From Nocardia huaxiensis (GTDB lineage Bacteria > Actinomycetota > Actinomycetes > Mycobacteriales > Mycobacteriaceae), in NCBI RefSeq assembly GCF_013744875.1, contig NZ_CP059399.1, forward strand, positions 3,224,001-3,288,000: 64,000 nt of DNA. The letters are read 5' to 3'. Under the pieces are notes generated by a model. That model was not told the DNA's origin. It saw only the letters and a list, made by a program, of their open reading frames with translations, and ran no database searches. Each line of letters opens with the position of its first letter. Position 1 is the first letter of the stretch. The translations under genes and the position numbers were made by a program. Shown piece after piece: positions 1 to 11,805 of the stretch.

Positions 1-2
1 GG

Positions 3-3000
3 CCGGGACGGCTCCTCATCGCCGTACACCATCTCGCCTGCGACGCCGTCTCGTGGCGCATCCTGCTTCCCGACCTCATGACGGCCTGGACGCAGATCTC
101 CACCGGAGCGACACCCGCCCTGCCGGAAACCGGTACCTCTGTTCGCACCTGGGCACACGCGCTCGACGCGCTGGCCAATCCCCCGGAGTCGGCGAGTGCG
201 AACGCCACGAAGGACGACGGTGCGAGGCGCGCCGCGCAGAGCTGGCCGCTGAGCGAGATGCCGTACTGGCGTGAGACTTTGCTGCCGGATGCCCTGCTGG
301 GGCGGAGGCGGTTGGACACTGCGGTGGATACGCACCGGACAGCGGGCCGGGTCACGGTGGAGGTGCCCGCCGACGTGTCGGCCACCCTGACCGGGCGGAT
401 TGCGGCCGCTTATCGGTGCGGGGTCGAGGACGCACTGCTCGCCGCGCTCACGCTGGCACTGGCCCGTCGGCGCGTGGCACAGGGGCACAACGGGAGCGCC
501 GCCGATGCGGCCGGTGTGCCCGACCGTCGTACGACGGTGCTGCCCGAGCCTCGGATGGGCGCGGGCATCGGAGAAACGCTGGTCACGATAGAACGGCACG
601 GCCGGGAGGAAGCGGTCGTGGCCGGGGCGGACCTGTCGCGGACGGTCGGCTGGTTCACGGCGCCGGTTCCGGTGCGGCTGGGACCTGTTGCGGACGAGGC
701 TGTCTCGGGTTCATGGCTGGGCGACGAGCCGGCGGACTCCCCGGTGCGGTCACCGCGAAACAACGCGGTGGCCAGAGCCTTGAAGATCGTGAAGGAGCAG
801 CTGCGAGCGGTGCCGCACGGCGGGATCGGCTTCGGATTGCTGCGATACTCGAATGCGGCGACGGCGGCCGAGCTGGCGGAATTGCCTGAGCCGCAGCTGG
901 GATTCAACTATCTGGGGGCGGTGCCGGAGGTCGCGGCCGAGGCCGAGTGGATGCCGGTGTCGATGGCGGACCGGCTCGGGGGGCATGCGGATCCGGATAT
1001 GCCACTGGCCGCGGTGGTTTCGGTGGACGCGGTGGCTCTGGAGTCCGAGCAGGGCGTGCGGATTCGGGCCGTCTGGCAGTTCGCTTCGGGGGCGATCGAC
1101 GCGGCGCAGGTGGAAGAGCTTGCCGGGGAATGGGTTTCGGCTGTCAGCGAGATCGCCGCGCATCTCGGCACGGTCGAGGCGGGTGGCTTCACCCCCGGGG
1201 ATCTACCGCTGTTGCGGACTACGCAGCAGGAAATCGACTCGTGGGAGCGGGATTACGGGCGGCTGGACGATGTGCTCCCATTGACGCCCTTGCAACGGGG
1301 GCTGTTGTTCCAGGCGCAGCTGGCCGAGGGCGGGCCGGACGGGTATTCGGTGCAGGCGGTCATCGAGGTGGAGGGTGAGCTCGAGTTCGGGCGGTTGCGG
1401 AGCGCTGCGGCGGCGCTGGTGCGGCGGCATGAGGTGCTCCGGACCGGATTCGTGCAGTCGGGAGATCGCGCGGTGCAGGTGATCTCGGCTCAGGTGGAGG
1501 TGCCCTGTGCTTATCGGGAGGTCCGCGGTATCTCGGCGGTCGAGCTCGACGAGATCGCGGCGGCGGAGTTGCGGACTCCGTTCGCGATCGAGCGGCCTCC
1601 GCTGCTGCGTATTCTCTGTCTCGCGCTGGGAGAGAGCCGATTCCGGATCGTCATCACCAACCATCATCTGATCCTGGATGGATGGTCGATGCCGCTGCTG
1701 TTCGCGGAGCTCATCGGGCTGTACGAAACGGATGGGGATTCCGGTGGTTTCGCGCCGCCGGTGCCGTTCCGGCGGTATCTGGAGTGGCTGGCCGAGCAGG
1801 ACGGTGATCGGGCGCGCGCCGCGTGGGCTCGGGCGCTGGCCGGGCTGGCCGGACCGACGCTCGTCGCGCCGGTGGCTCCGCGTGCCGAAGCGGCGACTAC
1901 TCCTGTGGCCCACGCTGTTCCGCTGGCGGACGGGATGGTCGAGCGGCTGCGGGCGACGGCGGCCGAATGCCAGGTGACGCTGAATACGATCATGCAGGTC
2001 GCGTGGGCGCTGACGCTGGGGGAGCGGACCGGACTGGCCGATATCGTGTTCGGTGCGACGGTTTCCGGGCGGCCACCGGAGCTGGCAGGGGCCGAGCGCA
2101 TGGTGGGAATGCTGGTGAACACCGTGCCGGTGCGGATCGCCCTCGATCCCCGGGAATCGGTGGGGGAGTTGCTGACTCGGGTACAGCGCGAGCAAGCGGA
2201 GCTGGCCGAGCATCAGTTCCTCGGGCTGGACGAGATTCATGCGCGCACCGGGCTGGGGCCGCTGTTCGACACGGCGACCGTCTTCGAGTCGTATCCGGTC
2301 GACGCCGGCTCGCTCAGAGAGGCGACCCGGCAGGCGCGCCTGACCGTCACCGGCATCGAGGGCCACGACGGCACCCACTACCCGCTGTCACTGGCGGCCT
2401 ACGCCACCGGCGGACTGCGGCTCGAGCTCACTCGATCGCCACGCTATTTCGATGCGGCACAAGCGGATACGATCGCGGCATCCCTGGCGAGCCTGCTGAC
2501 GGCGCTCACCGAGGATCCACAGCGCCGGGTCAGCCGCCTGCTGAGCGCGGACCCGGGCGTTTCACCCGCGATCCGCCATGGTGACCGGGGACATCCCGCT
2601 CGCCTTCTCCCGGAGCTCCTGACAGTCATCGGCCCCGGCGAGCACACCGCCATCGCGGGTGCGACGTGGGTTGCCGGTCTTCCCGGCAGGTGCGCACTGG
2701 AGGACGAGTACCCGTCCACCCCGGATGCTGCGGCGGACGTGCCGTACGCCGAACTCGATCGCCTGTCGAATCGGCTGGCCCGCCTGTTGATTCGTGCCGG
2801 TGCAGGCCCCGAGCGGGCCGTGCTCGTGGCCTTGCCGCGCTGTGGCGAATCCATGGTGGCGATGTGGGCGGTGGCGAAGACGGGTGCCGCCTTCGTGCCC
2901 GTGGATATTGCGCAACCGGCCGCGCGTACCGCCGTCATGGCGGCGGAATGCGGTGCCACGCTCGGCATCACCGTCTCCACGCTGTCGGCCGATCTACCCG

Positions 3001-6000
3001 AGGAGGTGTCGTGGCTGTCGCTGGACGATCCGGAAACCGTTGCCCAGGTTCGTGAGTCGGCGGCGGCAGCCATCACCGATGCGGAGCGGACGGCGCCGCT
3101 GCGGTCCGAGCACGCGGCGTATGTGGTGTTCACCTCGGGGTCGACCGGCACACCGAAGGGCGTCACCGTCACCCATGCCGGATTGGCGAATATGGCGCTG
3201 GCCACCGCGGATCGATGCCGGATCGACAGCGGGTCGCGGGTGCTGCACTGCCTCAATCCGGCTTTCGACGCGGCGATCCTGGTGTGGCTGTCCACATTCA
3301 CGGCGGGCGGGACGCTGGTGCTCGCCGCACCGGACGCCAATGCCGGGGCGGAACTGGCCGCTGCCATCGCGGCGGGTGCTGCGACACATCTGGTGTGCAC
3401 GCCGACAGTGCTCGCCACCCTGGACACGGATGATCTGGCTGGGGTCGGGACGATCGTCACCGGTGGCGAGTCCTGCCCGCCCGCGCTCATCACGCGGATG
3501 GCCTCGGGCCGGATGCTGCTCAACTCCTACGGGCCCGCGGAGACCACCATCGCGGTCAGCTACAGCGATCCCATGACACCGGATACCGTGGCCGCCATCG
3601 GTTCTCCGATTCCCGGGGCCACCCTGCTGGTGCTGGACGATTGGCTGCGTCCGGTTCCGGTGGGAGCCATCGGTGAGCTGTATGTGCGCGGTACCGGCTT
3701 GGCTCGCGGATATGCCGGTCGCCCAGCGCTTTCCGCGAGCCGGTTCGTGGCCGATCCGTATCTGCCGGGTGCCCGGATGTACCGTACCGGCGATCTCATG
3801 CGCTGCACCGCAACCGGATTCGAGTACGCCGGCCGCAGCGACTTCCAGGTGAAAGTGCGCGGAATTCGAGTCGAGCCGGGCGAAGTGGATGCGGCCCTGC
3901 TGGCGCACCCGTCGGTGGAATCCGCGGTGACGGTCGCGCACCGGACGCGTACCGGCGCAATGGCCCTGTGCTCGTATGTCACTCTCGCTGCGGAGTATTC
4001 CGGCCGTGCCGAGCAGCTGACGGCGTGGGTCACCGCCCGCCTGCCCCGGTACCTGGTGCCGTCGAGCATTCAGGTGCTGGCCGAACTGCCGCGCACCCGC
4101 ACCGGCAAGATCGACCTGCGCGCCCTGCCGGAACCCGAAGTGGCGCAGGCGGAGTACCGCGCACCGGTCGGCGCGGAAATTCTGGTGGCGGCGACGTTCG
4201 CCGAGGTGCTGGGGCACGAGCGGGTCGGCGCCCGCGACGATTTCTTCGCCCTCGGCGGTGATTCGCTCATCGCCACCCGGGTGGCTGCCCGGCTGGGTGC
4301 GGCGCTGGACACGACCGTGCCGGTGCGACTGCTGTTCGAAGCGCCCACCGTGGCGGATCTCGCGGTGCGGCTCACCGAATCCGCGACGAGCACGGCGGAG
4401 CCCGCGCTGGCCCCGCAGTCGCGTCCGGACCCGGTGCCGCTGTCCCCGGCACAGCAGCGCATGTGGTTCGTCAACCGCTACGATCCCGGCTCTCCGGCCT
4501 ACAACGTGCCGGTGGCACTGCGACTTTCGGGCGAGCTGGACCCCGGGGCCCTGCGCGCCGCGCTGCTGGACGTGCTCGCGCGGCACGAGACACTGCGCAC
4601 CGTCTATCCGGATACGGACGGCATCGGCGGACAGCGGGTGCTCACCGCAGCCGAAGTGCCCCTGGATCTGGACCCGATCATGGTGACCGCCGATGAGGTG
4701 CCCGCGCGGGTGGCCGAGACCGTCAGCACGGGATTCGACGTGACCGCCGGAGTTCCCCTGCGGCTGCGGCTGTTCCGGCTCGCCGAGACCGAGCATGTCA
4801 TCGTCCTGGTCGCCCACCACATCGCCACCGACGGCTTCTCCATGGCACCGCTGACCCGGGATGTGGCCGCGGCCTACGCCGTTCGGGCGGCGGGCCGCCT
4901 GCCGGTCTGGGATCCGCTGCCGGTGCAGTACGCCGACTACACGTTGTGGCAGCTGGCCCGGCTCGGCCAGGAGACCGACCCCGCGTCGTTGCTGTCGCGG
5001 CAGCTCGAATACTGGTCGCGCACATTGGCGGAGCTGCCCGATCATCTGGAACTCCCCACCGATCGCCCGCGCCCGGCCCGCGCCTCGCACAGTGCCGCCG
5101 AGCACGTCACCCGCTTGGACGCCGCGCTGACGGCCGCGATCGACCGCACGGCCCGAAATCACCGGGCCACCCCGTTCATGGTCGTACACGCCGCCCTGGC
5201 CGCACTATTGGCCCGTCTGACGGGCAGTGCGGACGTGGTGGTCGGCACGCCGGTGGCCGGCCGCGGGCACCGCGATCTCGACGACCTGGTCGGCATGTTC
5301 GTCAATACGCTGGTGTTGCGCACCGGCATTCGCCCGGCCGAAGCCTTCGGCGAACTCCTGGATCGGGTTCGCGATATCGACCTGGCCGCCTTCGAGCACG
5401 CCGACGTCCCCTTCGAGCGTCTGGTCGACGAACTGTCCCCGGCCCGCTCGGCGGCCAGGCACCCGCTCGTGCAGGTGATGCTGGTCTTCCAGAACCTCAC
5501 CCTGCCCGAACTGCGCCTGCCCGAACTCACCGTCGCCCCACTGGATCTGCCGCAAACCAATACCCGCTTCGACCTCAGCGTGACGATCATCGCCGACGGT
5601 GACGGGCTGGAGCTGCGCTGCGCCTACGCCACCGACCTGTTCGACGCGCCGACCATCGCCGCCTTCACCGATCGGCTGACGAAGGTGTTGGCGGCGGCGA
5701 CCGAAGGCTCGCAGCGGGCAAGCGCTGACCCGATCGAAAAGCCGTGTGCGGTTGGAGATATCGATCTTCTGACAGCGGCAGAGCGCAGCATGCTGCAGTG
5801 GGCGAACCCGTCCGCCGCCACGGCGCGAACCCTCGCCGACCTGATGGCCGACGCGGTGGCGGCCAACCCGGAGGGCGTGGCCGTGACGTGCGGCGACCGT
5901 CGCCTCACCTATCGAGAACTCGACGCACGGGCCGCACGGCTCGCCCGTCGGCTGTCGGCAGCCGGTGCCCGTCCGGAAACTCTGGTAGCCGTGGGCATTC

Positions 6001-9000
6001 CACGCTCGATCGAGTCGATACTGGCCGTCTGGGCAGTGGCGCGAACCGGTGCGGCCTTCGTCCCGGTCGACCCCGCCTATCCGCTCGACCGCATTGCCCG
6101 CATCGTCGAAGTATCCGGCGTGCGAACCGGTTTGACCGTGGCAGCGCACCGGGACCGCCTGCCCGACGATGTCGATTGGTGGTGCGTCGACGACGCTGGC
6201 GACAACCCGCCGCGCCCGGATACGGCCGAGGTCGACACCTGGATGCCGGTGGCGGCGCACCCGGAGAACCCGGCCTACGTCATATTCACCTCCGGCTCGA
6301 CCGGAGCGCCGAAGGGCGTCGTGGTCACCCATGCGGGCCTTGCCAATCTGGCTGTGGCACAACGTGAACGGAATCGCCTCACGCGTGAGTCCCGGGTACT
6401 GCAGGTCGCTTCACCGAGTTTCGACGCTTCGGTGCTCGAGCTCGTGATGGCCGTCGGTGCCGCAGCCACGCTCGTGGTTGCCCCGCCGACCGTGTTCGCC
6501 GGTCCGGATCTCGGGGATCTGCTTGCCCGGGAGCGGGTCTCGCACATCGCCTTGACGCCGTCCGCGCTCGCCACCGTCGATCCGACCGGCCTGGGCGACC
6601 TGCGAATGATCATCAATGGCGGCGAGCCCTGCCCGCCGGAACTGGTCGCCGCGTGGGCCGCACCCGGTCGCCTGCACTTCAACGACTACGGGCCCACCGA
6701 GACGACCGTATGGGCCACCGGCAGTGCCGCTCTGGCGCCGGGCGACGCCATCACCATCGGCACGCCCGCGCCGGGCATGCGGGCGCTGGTGCTCGACGAC
6801 CGGTTGCGGCCGGTGCCGGACGGCGTCGCCGGTGAGCTCTATCTGTCCGGAATCGCCCTGGCGCGCGGCTATTACGGCCGAACCGATCTGACTGCCGCAC
6901 GATTCGTCCCCGATCTGTACGGGCAGCCGGGACAGCGCATGTATCGCACCGGTGACCTGGTGCGGCGGCGGCACGGGGATCTGGAGTATCTGGGCCGCAC
7001 CGACAATCAGGTGAAGCTGCGCGGCCTGCGGATCGAACTCGGCGATATCGAAGCGGCGCTGACCGCCGAGCCCGCGGTCGCCCGCGCCGCCGCCCTCATT
7101 CACGAGGACGGCCGCGGCGGCATGCTCGTCGCGTACGTGGTCGCTGCACCCGATGCGGAGATCGGACCGGGACAGCTGAAGCGGGCGGTCGCGCGAAAGC
7201 TCCCGTCCTACATGGTGCCCTCTGCGATCATTGCTCTGGTGGATCTCCCACGCACGGCCAATGGCAAACTCGATCGCGAGGCGCTGCCCGCGCCGCAGCC
7301 GATCGAGGGGAAGCACGCGGCTCCCGACGGTCCGGTGGAGCAGGCGGTGGCGGCCGCATTCGCCGAGGTCCTCGAGATCGAGCAGGTTTGGCGCGATGAC
7401 GATTTCTTTGCGCTGGGCGGCAATTCGCTGATCGCCACCCGGGTGGTGGCGCGCCTGGGCGCAGCATTGGAGACAGCCGTGCCGGTGCGGGCGCTGTTCG
7501 ACGCGCCCACGGTGGCCGAGCTCGCACAGCTCATCGGCTCCGGGGAGCTGGCCGACCGGCCCCGGCCGGGTCGGCGTCCACGGCCCGAACGCATTCCGCT
7601 GTCGGCGGCCCAGCAGCGCATGTGGTTCCTGAACCGCTACGATCCCGGTTCGCCGGTCTACAACATTCCGGGTGCGTTCGAAATCGCAGGGACGCTGGAC
7701 ATCACGGCCCTGCGCGCGGCCATCGACGATGTGGTGGCCCGGCACGAGACGCTGCGCACGGTGTATCCGATCGGGCCGGACGGCGTGCCCTGTCAGCGCA
7801 TCCTCGAGGCCCGGGACGGACTGACCCCGGTCGCCGAGATCGATTCCAACGCTGCGGAAGTCGCCACGGAGCTGACCGCGCAGCTGTCCCGGGGTTTCGA
7901 CATCACCCGCGAAACCCCGCTGCGCGTCTGCATTGTGCGGGTCGGCCCGCAACGCACCATCCTCGCGATGGCGGTGCACCACATCGCCGCCGACGGCTGG
8001 TCCATGGCGCCCCTGGCCCGAGACGTCCTGTACGCCTTCGCCGCCCGCGCCGCGAACACACTGCCGGAGTGGACGCCGCTCCCGCTGCAATATGCGGACT
8101 ATGCGCTCTGGCAGCGCGAATTGCTCGGAGCCGAAGACGATTCCACCGGCCTCGCCCATCGTCAGCTGGACTTCTGGCGAGCCAATCTGACGGGACTGCC
8201 GGAACTGCATGCCCTTCCGACCGACCACCCCCGCCCGGCGACCCCCACCGGCACCGGCGATCGCATCGAATTCACCATCCCCGCAACGGTTCACGACCGT
8301 CTCCAGGTCTTGGCACGCTCCCACGGCGCCAGCCCGTTCATGGTCGTCCACGCCGCTCTCGCGGTACTGCTGGCCCGCCTGTCCGGCCGCGCGGACATTG
8401 CCATCGGTTCGGTGGTCGCCGGTCGCGGCGACGGCGAATTCGACGACCTCGTCGGCATGTTCGTGAACACGGTGGTCCTGCGCACCCGCATCGACGCGCA
8501 CGCGGATTTCGCCGCCACCCTCGATGCCGTGCGCCACGCGGACCTCGCCGTCTACGGCAATCTGGACCTGCCCTTCGAGCGGCTGGTCGAGGCGCTCGCA
8601 CCGGTGCGCTCCACCGCGCACCATCCGCTGTTCCAGGTGCTGCTGGCCTTCCAGAACCTGCCATTGCAGCCGGTCAGCCTGCCGGACTTGGAGATTCGCC
8701 CCGTCGACGCACCCGCACCCGGATCCAAGTTCGACCTCGAATGGATGCTGGCCGAACAGTTCGGCCCCGCCGGCGAACCCGCCGGGATCACCGCCGTCCT
8801 GACCTTCGCCACCGATCTGTTCGATCGCTCCACCGCACAGGCCATGGCGGACGGGTTCGCCGCGCTGCTGGCCGTGGTCACCGAGACCCCCGATGCCGTG
8901 GTGGGCGATGTGGCCGTGCCGACCGCGACGGGGCCCGTGCCCGCACTCGCCATGAACCCTCACGACGAGTGGCCATCAGGGGTGGAGCCGCGCACCGAAC

Positions 9001-10031
9001 CCGCCCCGCGCGTCTACCGCGCCCCGCGCACGGACACCGAACGGCTGCTCACCAAAGCCTTCGAAACCGTCCTCGAACTCCCGCGAATCGGCCTGGACGA
9101 CAACTTCTTCGAACTCGGCGGCAACTCCATGGCCGCCGTCCGCCTGGTCACCCGGGTGCGCGAGGACACCGGCATCCCGCTGCAATTACAGTCGATGTTC
9201 CTCGATCCGACGCCCGCCGCCCTGGCCCGCCGGCTCACCGAGGCCGCCGCGCAACCGGATGTCGAGCCGTCCATGCGCGTCCTGCTGCCCATGCGCCCGG
9301 CGGGCTCGGGCCCGGCCCTGTTCTGCGTCCACCCGGCCATCGGATTGGCCTGGTGCTATGCGGGATTGGTGCAGTACGTCGATCGCGCGCATCCGGTGTA
9401 CGGCTTGCAGTCGCCGGGCGTGGTGGACGGCGGCACCGCCGATCGCACCGTCCGCGAGCTCGCGGTCCGCTACGTCGAGGAGATTCGCCGCGTGCAACCA
9501 CACGGCCCGTATCACCTGCTCGGCTACTCCGCGGGCGGACCCATCGCGCACGCCATGGCGGTGGAATTGCGCCGCCGCGGCGAACAGGTGCCGTCGCTGA
9601 TCATGATGGATGCCCGCGCCGACGTCGAAATCGCCGACGACAGCGCGATTCCGCCGCTGGCGGTGCTGCTGGCCGAGTTCGGCGGCATCGATGTCCCGCC
9701 CGAGCTGGCCGAGGTCACACCGGCGCAGGCCGCGGAACTGCTGGAGGCGGCCGGCATCTCGTTCACCGTCACCGAATTGGAGCACTTCTACAGCGATCTG
9801 CGCCATCTGCTGCGGCAGATCTCCGCGCACCGGCCCGAGGTGTTCGACGGTGACCTGCTGTTCTTCACCGCCTCGGGCAATCTCGACCCGACCCCGAATC
9901 TCGCGACCTGGCGGCCCTACATTGCCGGAACCGTGCACGAGCAGGCGATTCCGTTCGGCCACAACCGGCTCATCGCCCCCGAATCCCTCGCTGTGATAGG
10001 TCCCATTGTCGACGCTTATCTGCGCCGATAG
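3..10031 (+). CDS. Non-ribosomal peptide synthetase, 3' part (E*-C-A-PCP-C-A-PCP-C-PCP-TE)
   Basis: The frame is open from the first base, so the gene starts upstream. It begins inside an epimerization domain: [13 protein letters not shown] near nt 27 and the FNYLG motif near 905. Order by core motifs: C1 (about 1270-2560; HHLILDGWS near 1665), A1 (2640-4130; [11 protein letters not shown] near 3130), PCP1 (LGGDSL near 4251), C2 (4430-5690; HHIATDGFS near 4816), A2 (5790-7300; [11 protein letters not shown] near 6286), PCP2 (LGGNSL near 7419), C3 (7590-8900; HHIAADGWS near 7979), PCP3 (LGGNSM near 9115) and a thioesterase (GYSAGG near 9523; FGHNR near 9955). C1 follows E, which fits a D-donor type. 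By-eye specificity pockets are D-A-L-V-V-G-S-I-A for A1 and D-A-L-A-I-G-D-V-W for A2; neither gives a confident substrate. The last module has no A domain. The TE marks the end of the assembly line. Product unknown. Confidence 0.95.
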   Translation, partial: PGRLLIAVHHLACDAVSWRILLPDLMTAWTQISTGATPALPETGTSVRTWAHALDALANPPESASANATKDDGARRAAQSWPLSEMPYWRETLLPDALLGRRRLDTAVDTHRTAGRVTVEVPADVSATLTGRIAAAYRCGVEDALLAALTLALARRRVAQGHNGSAADAAGVPDRRTTVLPEPRMGAGIGETLVTIERHGREEAVVAGADLSRTVGWFTAPVPVRLGPVADEAVSGSWLGDEPADSPVRSPRNNAVARALKIVKEQLRAVPHGGIGFGLLRYSNAATAAELAELPEPQLGFNYLGAVPEVAAEAEWMPVSMADRLGGHADPDMPLAAVVSVDAVALESEQGVRIRAVWQFASGAIDAAQVEELAGEWVSAVSEIAAHLGTVEAGGFTPGDLPLLRTTQQEIDSWERDYGRLDDVLPLTPLQRGLLFQAQLAEGGPDGYSVQAVIEVEGELEFGRLRSAAAALVRRHEVLRTGFVQSGDRAVQVISAQVEVPCAYREVRGISAVELDEIAAAELRTPFAIERPPLLRILCLALGESRFRIVITNHHLILDGWSMPLLFAELIGLYETDGDSGGFAPPVPFRRYLEWLAEQDGDRARAAWARALAGLAGPTLVAPVAPRAEAATTPVAHAVPLADGMVERLRATAAECQVTLNTIMQVAWALTLGERTGLADIVFGATVSGRPPELAGAERMVGMLVNTVPVRIALDPRESVGELLTRVQREQAELAEHQFLGLDEIHARTGLGPLFDTATVFESYPVDAGSLREATRQARLTVTGIEGHDGTHYPLSLAAYATGGLRLELTRSPRYFDAAQADTIAASLASLLTALTEDPQRRVSRLLSADPGVSPAIRHGDRGHPARLLPELLTVIGPGEHTAIAGATWVAGLPGRCALEDEYPSTPDAAADVPYAELDRLSNRLARLLIRAGAGPERAVLVALPRCGESMVAMWAVAKTGAAFVPVDIAQPAARTAVMAAECGATLGITVSTLSADLPEEVSWLSLDDPETVAQVRESAAAAITDAERTAPLRSEHAAYVVFTSGSTGTPKGVTVTHAGLANMALATADRCRIDSGSRVLHCLNPAFDAAILVWLSTFTAGGTLVLAAPDANAGAELAAAIAAGAATHLVCTPTVLATLDTDDLAGVGTIVTGGESCPPALITRMASGRMLLNSYGPAETTIAVSYSDPMTPDTVAAIGSPIPGATLLVLDDWLRPVPVGAIGELYVRGTGLARGYAGRPALSASRFVADPYLPGARMYRTGDLMRCTATGFEYAGRSDFQVKVRGIRVEPGEVDAALLAHPSVESAVTVAHRTRTGAMALCSYVTLAAEYSGRAEQLTAWVTARLPRYLVPSSIQVLAELPRTRTGKIDLRALPEPEVAQAEYRAPVGAEILVAATFAEVLGHERVGARDDFFALGGDSLIATRVAARLGAALDTTVPVRLLFEAPTVADLAVRLTESATSTAEPALAPQSRPDPVPLSPAQQRMWFVNRYDPGSPAYNVPVALRLSGELDPGALRAALLDVLARHETLRTVYPDTDGIGGQRVLTAAEVPLDLDPIMVTADEVPARVAETVSTGFDVTAGVPLRLRLFRLAETEHVIVLVAHHIATDGFSMAPLTRDVAAAYAVRAAGRLPVWDPLPVQYADYTLWQLARLGQETDPASLLSRQLEYWSRTLAELPDHLELPTDRPRPARASHSAAEHVTRLDAALTAAIDRTARNHRATPFMVVHAALAALLARLTGSADVVVGTPVAGRGHRDLDDLVGMFVNTLVLRTGIRPAEAFGELLDRVRDIDLAAFEHADVPFERLVDELSPARSAARHPLVQVMLVFQNLTLPELRLPELTVAPLDLPQTNTRFDLSVTIIADGDGLELRCAYATDLFDAPTIAAFTDRLTKVLAAATEGSQRASADPIEKPCAVGDIDLLTAAERSMLQWANPSAATARTLADLMADAVAANPEGVAVTCGDRRLTYRELDARAARLARRLSAAGARPETLVAVGIPRSIESILAVWAVARTGAAFVPVDPAYPLDRIARIVEVSGVRTGLTVAAHRDRLPDDVDWWCVDDAGDNPPRPDTAEVDTWMPVAAHPENPAYVIFTSGSTGAPKGVVVTHAGLANLAVAQRERNRLTRESRVLQVASPSFDASVLELVMAVGAAATLVVAPPTVFAGPDLGDLLARERVSHIALTPSALATVDPTGLGDLRMIINGGEPCPPELVAAWAAPGRLHFNDYGPTETTVWATGSAALAPGDAITIGTPAPGMRALVLDDRLRPVPDGVAGELYLSGIALARGYYGRTDLTAARFVPDLYGQPGQRMYRTGDLVRRRHGDLEYLGRTDNQVKLRGLRIELGDIEAALTAEPAVARAAALIHEDGRGGMLVAYVVAAPDAEIGPGQLKRAVARKLPSYMVPSAIIALVDLPRTANGKLDREALPAPQPIEGKHAAPDGPVEQAVAAAFAEVLEIEQVWRDDDFFALGGNSLIATRVVARLGAALETAVPVRALFDAPTVAELAQLIGSGELADRPRPGRRPRPERIPLSAAQQRMWFLNRYDPGSPVYNIPGAFEIAGTLDITALRAAIDDVVARHETLRTVYPIGPDGVPCQRILEARDGLTPVAEIDSNAAEVATELTAQLSRGFDITRETPLRVCIVRVGPQRTILAMAVHHIAADGWSMAPLARDVLYAFAARAANTLPEWTPLPLQYADYALWQRELLGAEDDSTGLAHRQLDFWRANLTGLPELHALPTDHPRPATPTGTGDRIEFTIPATVHDRLQVLARSHGASPFMVVHAALAVLLARLSGRADIAIGSVVAGRGDGEFDDLVGMFVNTVVLRTRIDAHADFAATLDAVRHADLAVYGNLDLPFERLVEALAPVRSTAHHPLFQVLLAFQNLPLQPVSLPDLEIRPVDAPAPGSKFDLEWMLAEQFGPAGEPAGITAVLTFATDLFDRSTAQAMADGFAALLAVVTETPDAVVGDVAVPTATGPVPALAMNPHDEWPSGVEPRTEPAPRVYRAPRTDTERLLTKAFETVLELPRIGLDDNFFELGGNSMAAVRLVTRVREDTGIPLQLQSMFLDPTPAALARRLTEAAAQPDVEPSMRVLLPMRPAGSGPALFCVHPAIGLAWCYAGLVQYVDRAHPVYGLQSPGVVDGGTADRTVRELAVRYVEEIRRVQPHGPYHLLGYSAGGPIAHAMAVELRRRGEQVPSLIMMDARADVEIADDSAIPPLAVLLAEFGGIDVPPELAEVTPAQAAELLEAAGISFTVTELEHFYSDLRHLLRQISAHRPEVFDGDLLFFTASGNLDPTPNLATWRPYIAGTVHEQAIPFGHNRLIAPESLAVIGPIVDAYLRR

Positions 10032-10126
10032 GCCAGATCCGGGCAGCTGCCGCGAATCCCGCTGAGGCACAGCTGCGCTGGGGAAGAATGGGGCGTGGAA
10101 TGCGGCGTAGAGGGAAGGTTCGGCAC

Positions 10127-11569
10127 GTGTCGGTTAATGGGAAGGGCCGGGTGCTGGGAGCAGCGGCGGTCGGGTTGGGGGCGCTGGGCGCCGGGGAATT
10201 GATCGCGGCGGCGCGGGGCGGTTCGCTGATCGACGGGGCCGGGCGGTTGCTGGCCGATACGGTGCCGGTGCCGGTGGTCGAGGCGGCCGTGGCGTCGGCG
10301 GGCGAGCATGACAAGGAGATGGCCCGGCTGGGTGTGGTGCTCGGGTCCGCGGCGGCCACGGCCGGTATCGCGGCGCTGCCGGAGCGGCTGCGGCAGCCCG
10401 CCATTGCCGCGTTCGGTGCGGGAGCCGTGGCCACCGCACTGCGCGGAACCAATCGGTCGGTGGCGAGCGCGCTGGGTGGCCTCGCCGCCGCGGGCGTACT
10501 CCGCGCCGGACTCCGCCGCACCCCGCCGGGCCTCGGCGCGAGTCTGCTCTGGGCGGCCGCAGGCACCGGACTGCTGGCCGCCGCCGAAACCCTGGTGCGC
10601 CGCGACGACCGCCTGCACCGCGAACGCTCCCGCCGCGTCGGCCCGATGGGTTCGGGCGTCCCAACCCCCGAGGACGGCTTCGGCACCGAGCCCGGCCTCG
10701 CGCCGCTCATCACCCCCGCGGGCAAATTCTATGTGGCGGACGTGAATTCGCGCCCGCCCCGCATCGACCCCGACCACTGGCGGCTGTCCATCCGCGGTCA
10801 GGTCGCGCACCCGCTGCGGCTGTCACTGCGCGATCTGGCCGAGCAGGCCGTCGAATTCGATGCCGTCATGGTGTGCGTGCACAACACCGCCGGTTCCGGA
10901 CGCGCCGGCAACGCCCGCTGGTTCGGCGTCCCGCTCACCTCGCTCCTCGAACACGCCATGCCGGAGCAGGGCGCCACCCGCCTGGTGACCCGCGCCGTCG
11001 ACGGCTACACCATCTCCCTGCCCCTGGAACCGCTGCGCACCGGCGAATGGCCCGGCTACCTCGTCATCGGCATGAACGGTGAACCGCTGCCGCCCGAACA
11101 CGGCTTCCCGGCAAGGGTTTTCGTCCCCGGCATCTACGGCCAGTACTCCGGCGCGAAATGGCTGGCCGAGCTGGAACTCTCCGACGACTCGCACGTCGAC
11201 TACTGGTGGAAGCGCGGCTGGCCCAGCGAAACCCTGTGGGTGCGACCGCAAGCGCGCATCGACGTCGCCTCGACGGGCGGCTCCGGCTCCGGCAAGTGCA
11301 CCATCGCCGGAGTGGCCTGGGCCCCACCGCAGGGCGTGGCCGCAGTCGAGATCCGCATCGACGAAACCGATTGGCTTCCGGTCGAATTGGGTGCGGAACT
11401 GGCCCCGGCGGCCTGGCGGCGCTGGCGCACCGTCGTGGACCTGCCGCCGGGCGCGCACACCGTGCAGGCCCGCGTCACCGGCCGGTCGGGTGAGGTGCAG
11501 GACGGTGCGGTCCGCCCGCCGTTCCCGCAGGGCCCCGGCGGCTTCCACGCCGTCACCGTCACGGTCTGA
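10127..11569 (+). CDS. Membrane-anchored sulfite-oxidase-family molybdopterin oxidoreductase
   Basis: A 480-residue protein if started at GTG 10127, which has AGGGAAGG 8 nt upstream. An ATG at 10088 in the same frame would add 13 residues, but its purine run sits almost on the codon. The N-terminal half is Ala/Gly-rich and hydrophobic (several possible membrane helices). The C-terminal half resembles the oxidoreductase molybdopterin-binding domain: VCVHN with the expected cofactor-ligating Cys, GNARWFGVPL, GYTISLPLE, MNGEPLPPEHGFP, and a final immunoglobulin-like dimerisation domain with DETDW. Such proteins transfer electrons or oxygen at the membrane with substrates that are often unknown. 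It stands alone 95 nt after the NRPS, and no molybdenum cofactor genes are next to it. Confidence 0.8.
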   Translation: MSVNGKGRVLGAAAVGLGALGAGELIAAARGGSLIDGAGRLLADTVPVPVVEAAVASAGEHDKEMARLGVVLGSAAATAGIAALPERLRQPAIAAFGAGAVATALRGTNRSVASALGGLAAAGVLRAGLRRTPPGLGASLLWAAAGTGLLAAAETLVRRDDRLHRERSRRVGPMGSGVPTPEDGFGTEPGLAPLITPAGKFYVADVNSRPPRIDPDHWRLSIRGQVAHPLRLSLRDLAEQAVEFDAVMVCVHNTAGSGRAGNARWFGVPLTSLLEHAMPEQGATRLVTRAVDGYTISLPLEPLRTGEWPGYLVIGMNGEPLPPEHGFPARVFVPGIYGQYSGAKWLAELELSDDSHVDYWWKRGWPSETLWVRPQARIDVASTGGSGSGKCTIAGVAWAPPQGVAAVEIRIDETDWLPVELGAELAPAAWRRWRTVVDLPPGAHTVQARVTGRSGEVQDGAVRPPFPQGPGGFHAVTVTV

Positions 11570-11805
11570 CGGTCATGCCCTGAATTCGGCCCTTCCCTGT
11601 CATTCCGGCTGAAAGCACGCTGGGATGTCCCGGCCATGACATCTGTCATGGTCGGGTCGTGACGCTCGGCCGAGGCGCGAGGGCTCGCGCGCGCCGACAG
11701 TAGAGGGATGCGGGGAACACTGGTCCGCTGCCGCTGCCCTGGAAAGCTCGGGCGCGTCGCGGGTCCGGTAGCGTCCGCAGTCGTGAACAGGAGAAAGGAA
11801 GGCGG
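11570..11805. promoter_or_regulatory. Intergenic region with CCATGAC-atct-GTCATGG palindrome
   Basis: This 236-nt gap precedes the histidine kinase gene. A perfect 7-bp inverted repeat with a 4-nt spacer lies at 11634-11651, and further GTCAT words occur at about 11573 and 11598. The arrangement would suit an operator, perhaps for the response regulator encoded just downstream, but that link is inference. The kinase has a good ribosome-binding purine tract (AAAGGAAGG) before ATG 11806. Confidence 0.4.

Noticed and set aside
2994..8963. Long minus-strand frames opposite the NRPS
   Set aside because: Arg/Gly/His-rich translation with no domain features; they arise from the codon bias of the NRPS.
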